DNA of 64,000 nucleotides from Phytophthora hibernalis (lineage: Eukaryota; Oomycota; Peronosporomycetes; Peronosporales; Peronosporaceae): NCBI GenBank assembly GCA_012656075.1, contig JAAKBF010000147.1:24905-88904 (forward strand), given 5' to 3'. A program made the position numbers and the translations under genes. The notes beneath the pieces were generated by a model. The model saw only the letters and a program-made list of their open reading frames with translations, searched no databases and was not told the origin of the DNA. Positions 56,923 through 64,000 of this stretch are shown piece by piece (positions within the stretch are counted from its first letter, which is position 1; the number at the start of each line of letters is the position of its first letter).

Positions 56923-57357
56923 CATATCCATCCAATAGTGAATGAAGCAATAGTGCCCACCTCGATTGCCATTCGCCGGTCACGTTCGATGCAGCCACAA
57001 TGCGATTGGAGGCTTTGTGGGCGTGTTAGCATGAGCTTTTAAATTAGCTCATTCCTTCTCTTAAGTGTATTTGAATTGTGGTTTATAACGCCTCTATTCA
57101 GATGTCAGTTATAATCAGTTACTTCGAAATATATACTAAAAAATGTGGACCGTCGTCTGTATTTTCATACGCTAACCTGTCCTTCCAATGCAAGTCGTGT
57201 TTTCCTTTGTTTGCATATCGGTGTCGACGTCTTGGCATTGGAGGAAGGCCGTGCACCCATCCAGCCAGACGCGACAGGCTGGGCGCCCCGCCGAGCCAAC
57301 ATCAGTTTCGCGTGCAAATTCAAAACCTATGAAACACCTTTGGTACGTGACTCGAAA
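56923..57357. other. intergenic, no gene seen
   Basis: AT-rich. Overlapping short ORFs at 57145-57418 do not look like a protein family. Confidence 0.5.
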
Positions 57358-57358
57358 A

Positions 57359-57374
57359 CTCATTCCTCAATTTC
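57359..57374 (+). promoter_or_regulatory. oomycete initiator of the mucin-like gene
   Basis: CTCATTCCTCAATTTC fits the oomycete initiator consensus and lies about 40-55 bases before the ATG at 57415. Confidence 0.78.
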
Positions 57375-57414
57375 CTCTTTGGCGGCGATATCGACCTTCC
57401 CTTCGAATTGACCG

Positions 57415-60400
57415 ATGACCTCAAGAAAACATGCTGTGGTCGCGACTCTGACTGGGATCCTCGCCGTCGGGCTCACGTCCGCCGACGTCCCAGTCACCGT
57501 GGTGCATGACGCCACCTTCTCACTGCCGGAGTCTCGTGGCCTCCCTGTTCGGGTGCCGGATTGGAGCCTGCAGGTGAAGCCTGCCCAAAGATTGGCAACG
57601 TCGCCACCGCCGACTGCCAACCGTACCTCTTGTCTTACAACGGCACCGAGTGTGTCGCTCCAGTTGATGCCCACTGCGTCCTTCTCACTGATGGCACATG
57701 GGGCTGTGAGTTCTTCAAGACAGACTACTCGTCTGCCGCCGAAGCCGAGACCATCGTAGCATACAACTCAGGGCTCCAGCTGGAGTAACGCGGAGACGTC
57801 GAAGTTGGGGATAGTTTCGCGGGAACATCGATGGAAGAAGCTCCGGCTGCTGCCAGCTACGGCACACAAACGGGTGACGCGACGACAACTACAACAGGAA
57901 CTGGAAAGGCCACACTAACCGGCACCGTTGAGACGGCTGGGACTGGCACAACCGGTGGCTACAGCACAACCGAGATGACTCAGGGAACCAGCTTTGAGAC
58001 CACTGGGGTGGCAGGACAACCGGTAACTACGGTACAGCCGAGAAGACTCATGGAGCCGACCGCCACGGCACCTCCGGGACGAACACTGAAAACACTGAAA
58101 ACATGGAGACCACTGGCAACTACGAAAATCCGTGGAAGGGCGTCAACGAAGATCAGGAAACGGCCGATGTGCCAGGTACACTTGAGCCTGAAATCGATGA
58201 GCCTTGTGATGAGACCGACGATACAACCGAGGAACAATCAGGGCATACAGGGAGCACTTCTACGAAATACCCGGTCGAAGAAGCAGCCAACGCGCCAATC
58301 GAGGAGACTATGGAGGCTACCCAGTACCCCACTCAGGAAACTACGGAGACGCTGACCTACGGAGCCACGACTGAGGAAAATGAGATGACTGGATATGAAA
58401 CAGATAAGCCGTGCGATACAGAAGAGTCCTCACAGGAGACCGGTGAAGTTACTACTTCTTCAAGCACTGACGAGACAACGGAGCCGTGTGATTCAGAAGA
58501 GTCTTCACAGGGGTTCGGTGGAGAGTACATCCCCAGGTACTGATGAGACTTCGACCCCAGGTACTAATGAGACCGCGGCTCCGGGGACGGATGAGACTAT
58601 ATCCCCAGGCACTGATGAGTCTACGGTCCCAGGAACTGAAGAAACTACAGCTCCAGGTACTAATGAGACCACGGCTCCAGGGACGGATGAGACTACAGCT
58701 CCAGGCTCTGATGAGACCACGGAGCCAGCCACTGACCAGATTACTCTGCCAGCAACGTTACCGGTCACTTTACCTGTCGATGAAATCACGCTGCCCGCGA
58801 CACTTCCGGTCACTTTTCCGGTCACGCTGCCAGTCACCGATCCAGCTACGTTGCCGGTCACGTTGCCAGTCACGCTGCCAGTAACGGACCCAGTTACCCT
58901 GCCAGTCACGTTGCCAGTCACCGATCCAGCTACGTTTCCAGTCACGCTGCCAGTGACGGATCCAGTCACGTTGCCAGCCACGCTGCCAGTAACGGATCCG
59001 ATCACGTCGCCAGTCACGCTGCCAGTGACGGACTCAGTTACCTTGCCAGTCACGTTGCCAGTCACCGATCCAGCTTCGTTGCCAGTCACCGATCCAGCTA
59101 CGTTGCCAGTTACGCTGCCAGTAACGGACCCAGTTACCCTGCCAGTCACGATGCCCAGTCACCGATCCAGCTTCTTTGCCAGTCACGCTGCCAGTCACCG
59201 ATCCAGTCACGTTGCCAGTCACGCTGCCAGTGACGGACTCAGTTACCCTGCCAGTCACGCTGCCAGTCACCGATCCAGCTACGTTGCCAGTCACGGTGCC
59301 AGTTACGTTGCCAGTCACGTTGCCAGTGACGGACCCAGTTACCCTGCCAGTCACGATGCCAGTCACCGATCCAGCTTCATTGCCAGTCACGCTGCCAGTC
59401 ACCGATCCAGCTACGTTTCCAGTCACGCTGCCAGTGACGGATCCAGTCACGTTGCCAGTCACGCTGCCAGTAACGGATCCGATCACGTTGCCAGTCACGC
59501 TGCCAGTGACGGACTCACTTACCCTGCCGGTCACGTTGCCAGTCACCGATCCAGCTTCGTTGCCAGTCACCGATCCAGCTACGTTGCCAGTTACGCTGCC
59601 AGTCACGGACCCAGTTACCCTACCGGTCACGTTGCCAGTCACGCTGCCAGTGACGGACTCAGTTACCCTGCCGGTCACGTTGCCAGTCACGCTGCCAGTG
59701 ACGGACTCAGTTACCCTGCCAGTCACGCTGCCAGTCACCGATCCAGCTACGTTTCCAGTCACGCTGCCAGTGACGGATCCAGTCACGTTGCCAGTCACGC
59801 TACCAGTAACGGATCCGATCACGTCGCCAGCCACGCTGCCAGTGACGGACTCAGTTACCTTGCCAGTCACGTTGCCAGTCACCGATCCAGCTTCGTTGCC
59901 AGTCACCGATCCAGCTACGTTTCCAGTCACGCTGCCAGTAACGGATCCGGTCACGTTGCCAGTCACGCTGCCAGTGACGGACTCAGTTACCCTGCCGGTC
60001 ACGTTGCCAGTCACCGATCCAGCTTCGTTGCCAGTCACCGATCCAGCTACGTTGCCAGTTACCCTGCCAGTCACCGATCCAGCTACGTTGCCAGTTACCC
60101 TGCCAGTCACCGATCCAGCTACGTTGCCAGCTACCCTGCCAGTCACGGATCCAGTCACGTTGCCAGTCACGTTGCCGGTCACGTTACCTGTCACGCAGCC
60201 TGTCACTACGCAGCCAGTTACCCTGCCCGTTACTCAACCAGTGACTACCCAACCGGTCACGTTGCCCGTCACGTTGCCCGTCACGTTGCCAGTCACGCTG
60301 CCAGTGACGGACTCAGTTACCCTGCCGGTCACGTTGCCAGTCACGCTGCCAGTGACGGACTCAGTTACCCTGCCAGTCACGCTGCCAGTCACCGATCCAG

Positions 60401-61266
60401 CTACGTTTCCAGTCACGCTGCCAGTAACGGATCCGGTCACGTTGCCAGTTACGCTGCCTGTAACGGACCCAGTTACCCTGCCGGTCACGCTGCCAGTCAC
60501 GCTGCCAGTGACGTTGCCAGTTACCCTGCCAGTCACGCTGCCAGTCACCGATCCAGCTACGTTGCCAGTTACCCTGCCAGTCACCGATCCAGCTACGTTG
60601 CCAGTTACCCTGCCAGTCACCGATCCAGCTACGTTGCCAGCTACCCTGCCAGTCACGGATCCAGTCACGTTGCCAGTCACGTTGCCGGTCACGTTACCTG
60701 TCACGCAGCCTGTCACTACGCAGCCAGTTACCCTGCCCGTTACTCAACCAGTGACTACCCAACCGGTCACGTTGCCCGTCACGTTGCCCGTCACGTTGCC
60801 CGTCACGTTGCCTGTCACTCAACCAGTCACTACACAGCCCGTTACCCTGCCGCCGGTCACCACGCAGCCGGTCACGTTGCCGGTCACACAGCCGGTCACT
60901 ACGCAGCCAGTTACACTGCCGGTCACTCAACCAGTCACTACACAACCAGTTACCCTGCCGCCGGTCACCACGCAGCCGGTCACTCAGCCGGTCACAACGC
61001 AGCCCCGATTCAGTCTCCGTGCGGGTCGGAGTCATTCAAAGACGTCCACGTACACTACGTTGACCTCACCCCTGTTTCGACGTTGCTCGGGGCAGACCTG
61101 GAGGACTTGTTGTGATGCATGTTTCGCAAACACGAGGTGCCTAGCGTTCAGCGTATCTGGAAATGGAGCGGCATCAGTTTGTCAGTTAGCTGACACTACA
61201 GCGGGTCAGGTGAACGACAACAATTGGAACGCAGGTAAAATTACTGTAGGCCGAACGACAAGGTAA
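57415..61266 (+). CDS. secreted mucin-like protein with PVT repeats and PAN/Apple-like end
   Basis: A signal peptide (MTSRKHAVVATLTGILAVG, LTSADVPV) is followed by a Cys-rich N module, broken by a one-base deletion near 57545 (ACPKIGNVATADCQPYLLSY, VAPVDAHCVLLTDGTWGCEF). A TAA at 57786 interrupts the same frame, so two genes are possible, the second starting at 57831. Next come a Thr/Gly stretch, a Glu/Thr stretch, PGTDETxxPGTNET repeats and about 2.2 kb of PVTL/PVTD repeats. The end reads ESFKDVHVHYVDLTPVSTLL and, in another frame, CCDACFANTRCLAFSVSGNG with VCQLADTTAGQ, a PAN/Apple-like Cys pattern that often binds sugars or proteins. At least six frame breaks, several in homopolymers. Likely a heavily O-glycosylated wall or adhesion protein. 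Confidence 0.75.
58740..61000 (+). repeat. PVT minisatellite inside the mucin-like gene
   Basis: The DNA is built from 12-bp units CCAGTCACGTTG or CCAGTCACGCTG (P-V-T-L) and a variant CCAGTCACCGATCCAGCTACG (P-V-T-D-P-A-T), arranged in higher-order blocks; for example the block at 60013-60260 recurs at 60553-60760. Near the end QPVTTQ units take over. On the other strand the repeat reads VTGSVTGN and is also free of stops over 390 codons, which is a composition effect. Confidence 0.95.
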
Positions 61267-61910
61267 ATCGAGAACAAGAGCTCATGACCACTATCCCGTT
61301 CAGTACGGCACAAAACCCTTCAAACAACGTATCCGTGTCCTGCGTCTGCGTCAGCGCCGTGTCCAGCAACGCCTCAATAAAACCTCCAACTTCTTGACTT
61401 TCCCCTTCTCTCTATTTCGTCTGCTATTGCGCCAGATGCAGTTGTTCGGATTGCACACACAGATCAACGAAGTAAACCACCACCTCGTGTGGGTGAAGGG
61501 ACGAGAACCGGGAATCTAAGTGCCATCATTTCGCCTATTTGGTACAATCGCACTTTCAATTGTCGACAGCCTTTCCTTAGATCGACGGCGTCGTGTTGAC
61601 TGGTTGCCCGGCTTGGGTCTTTTCTTCCTTGAAATGGTTCTACTTCTGAACGGCAGCTTTTGAGCACTTTGACGTGCCTGCGAGTTACCAATCTCCTCGG
61701 GGTGCGTCGTTTCGACGACTACAAAAACAATGAATGTACCCTTCGCACGTCAGCAATTCGACGCACAAGCACAACTTGCAATCTTTATACCACATAGTCG
61801 TTTCTAGATACTAAACACACTAGCTAAATTGGCACTAAGAGCTCAGCAGTCTCATTCGCCTCTGCCTTTTTCTTTCTCACTTTCAAAAGCATCCTTCGCA
61901 CTCAACACGA
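61267..61910. other. intergenic, no gene seen
   Basis: Contains the 3' flank of the mucin-like gene and no ORF resembling a known protein. Confidence 0.55.
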
Positions 61911-62649
61911 TGCCGACACCCAACAAGGAAATTTGCGCTTACTTATATAAGACACTGGGACAAGGCCACTAACTCTGCAATCAGTGTGGTAGTGAGCGCA
62001 AGCAACTCGCCAGCTCAGGCTACTCTAACCTCATCGCCCACCTGGCCCACAAGCATGACGGGTCCAAGGACCAGTATACAACAGCCCTCTCCAACAGCGA
62101 CCGCAGCCTCCGGGAGTTCGAGGTTGTATCCGAGGAGACGTCGCATCGTTTCCAGTGAATGCGATGGGTAGTAGAGCGGAACATACCCCTCTCCGAAGTC
62201 GACAAAGAGCTCATACGCTCCATGGCGAAGTGGAACTCGGTGTCATCACGTGTTCTGCTTAATACCACGCAGTCAAGAATCTCGAGATGATCTTGGGCAT
62301 TTGTTTTGGGATAATGTTTGACGGGTAGTCGAACGGTTCTATGCACTATGTCGCGATGTATGGTGTATTTGTAACGAAAATCGTTCTTCGGTTACATCAA
62401 CTCGCCATATCGCCGCTCGAAGAATAATTTCCATATGCGGATGCGCATATCAAGTTCTTTGATGGTGTACAAAAGACACTCTACATGGTGGTGTTCATCG
62501 TCGGTGACAATTGCAACACGAACCAGTCGAATGCTACAAAGATCAGTGTTCCTCTGGTAGGCTGCGCTAACCACTGCTTCAACTTGGCGGCCAACAGGTA
62601 CCTGGTTGATGACTGCTTAGATTGGCTTAATAGTGAAGATTGTTCATAA
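61911..62649 (+). pseudogene. hAT-type transposase fragment with BED zinc finger
   Basis: From MPTPNKEICAYLYKTLGQGH the reading crosses a stop to CNQCGSERKQLASSGYSNLI and AHLAHKHDGSKD, a BED-type C-x2-C...H-x4-H finger, then FEVVSEETSHRFQ and VVERNIPLSEVDKELIRSMA. Further on ADAHIKFFDGVQKTLYMVVF and VGDNCNTNQSNATKISVPLV with GCANHCFNLAANRYLV belong to the hAT catalytic region. Stops near 61970, 62158 and 62428, together with missing sequence between the parts, make it a remnant of a cut-and-paste transposon. Confidence 0.78.
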
Positions 62650-64000
62650 AGAGAAAGCGGGTGCTTCCGGTTCACATTTCAGTCGTTTGTGCTGGGGCCA
62701 AAGCTGGGTGAATGTAACGTTACGCACACGTCGGAGTGGTATCGCATGATCGTGGGTGCTGTTAGTACAAGCCATTTGTGTTGCAATAGAGTGTGGCTCT
62801 ATTCGTTGGTTGCACTTTGGAAGCAGGCACGGAAGTACTCGGGCGGGTGATTGCCTTCGACATTCAACTTTCCAGTGCGTTGATTGTTGTTGTCACTGCT
62901 GGAAAATTGAGAACTGAAATTAATTAGACAGGCATAAGCAAACGACTCTCCTTCGCTACTTGCATTGGCATGCGTGCTGTTTGTTGACAGCCACGCGATG
63001 AACTTGAACTGCAGCAACGATTTAAGACTAGCTCGAGATCTGTGGTTCGTGTCGGGCTTTCAGCTTATTATTTCGCGAGATACAGTGCACCATCAGTCGA
63101 GGACTCCTGGTGCTTGCAGCAGTCGTGGTCGTGGTTGGCGGGCTTCGCACGACGGAGAGTGTACAGTTTCATGGCTCCCACAGAGTTAGTCTGGTTGTAC
63201 TGTATACAACACCGCATGCGTGGGATGGTTTGCGCGGCATAAATGTAAGATGTACAAAGTCATTGGTAGCTTTCATGAGAATTGTGAGCCACCTCAAGAT
63301 ACTCGAACGCCACACTCGTTTCGATGGTAAATTTTCCACTGTTAATGACAAGTGTTAATTTTAGCCAATTGAAAGAGAGTTATAAGCAGTGTTGCAAGAA
63401 TTGCGTGTATTTTACAGTAATTCTTTTTGTTAGAATACATTGTGTATTAGTATTGGGAAGGCGTCCCCCAACATATCCCTTATCCCTCCAGCAGATTTCC
63501 CGCGTTTTAAAAAATGAAATCTGACACCCGCAGCCAATGCCGCCACATCCCACATGTTTCTGTTTGCACGAAGAAACATTAGAGCTCAAAATTCGCAGGC
63601 AGCATGCACGTACGCTGTGGGGTAAGCACAAGCTAACACTACGAGAAGAGTATTTCGCATGCATTCGACGTCGGGGGCACCTTTAACTGAGATATCTAGG
63701 TTACAGCATTGTCGCCTTCACCGTGCTTGCCTGGTCCAGCACGGAGAATGTGCGTCGTGTAATCTTCTTTTGACTTCCGTTTGCTTCCAGACTTAAAAAC
63801 CTCGGATCTCTTGACTACAACAGTCTCTGCACTTGAAAAGGTTGCGCCGATGATGAACTTCACGATTGCGGACTCTAACAGGGGCGACTAAACAATTTTA
63901 GCGGTCGGTTTTAGCCGTTCACGTATGCAAGGATGCTCGGTAACATCAGAGTAGAACAACAGACGGACGTCGTCCAAGTCGATCCCGCCGCACTGAAGCT
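62650..64000. other. no recognisable gene to the window end
   Basis: Only short overlapping ORFs on both strands. A minus-strand ORF at 63380-63664 (Gly/Cys-rich) was not recognised. AT-rich, probably degenerate transposon or intergenic DNA. Confidence 0.5.

Noticed and set aside
59034..60206. 390-codon minus-strand ORF of VTGSVTGN repeats
   Set aside because: Reverse reading of the PVT minisatellite; the repeat contains no stop in that frame, so openness is expected. No start context, signal peptide or promoter.
58740..61000. Possible CRISPR-like repeat array
   Set aside because: Units are contiguous 12-bp codon repeats without unique spacers, and the genome is eukaryotic.
63380..63664. 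Cys/Gly-rich minus-strand ORF near the right edge
   Set aside because: Could suggest a small secreted protein, but there is no signal peptide and the Cys spacing fits no family known to me.

Overview
The window looks like nuclear DNA of an oomycete, most likely Phytophthora or a close relative. The evidence is short GT-AG introns of 65-90 bp, promoter elements matching the oomycete initiator (GCTCATTYBNCAWTTT-like) upstream of several genes, Thr/Pro-rich secreted mucin-like and ankyrin proteins in the style of Peronosporales, SANT plus DOT1-like genes, and a dense load of piggyBac, Ty3/gypsy, Ty1/copia, tyrosine-recombinase (DIRS/Ngaro-like) and hAT elements. No rRNA, tRNA or CRISPR array was seen.

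Layout. 1-1244: decayed piggyBac behind a 118-bp tandem repeat. 1576-4997: decayed gypsy pol (gypsy-1). 7782-8237: broken SANT-like ORF. 8410-9866 (-): broken SANT/AT-hook/DOT1-like gene. 11367-19471: three amino-acid permease (AAAP) genes; copies 2 and 3 form a 2.1-kb near-perfect inverted repeat whose inner edge is the start codon. 19472-31689: a gypsy element (gypsy-2) and a piggyBac (piggyBac-2), each cut in half by one 6.7-kb inversion; gypsy-2 carries an antisense gene with its own initiator. 32491-43350 (-): a tyrosine-recombinase retroelement interrupted by a copia element (37663-43117) with matching target duplications. 43630-44113: ankyrin remnant. 44473-57000: a quieter host-gene block with a six-PH-domain protein, two tail-to-tail MATE transporters, a mitoferrin-type carrier and an unknown protein. 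57415-61266: a secreted mucin-like protein with about 2.2 kb of PVT-repeat DNA and a C-terminal PAN/Apple-like module. 61911-62649: hAT remnant.

How it fits together. The permeases, MATE proteins, mitochondrial carrier and PH protein are ordinary transport and membrane functions. The left 43 kb is a transposon-rich compartment in which gene duplication, retrotransposon insertion and inversion can be ordered from the junctions: permease duplication, then gypsy-2 insertion (TSD CGAG), then inversion at AGTG microhomology. Most host ORFs carry single-base frame breaks, predominantly 1-nt deletions, so assembly error should be excluded before any of them is called a pseudogene. All family names were read from the protein sequence by eye; no database search was run.
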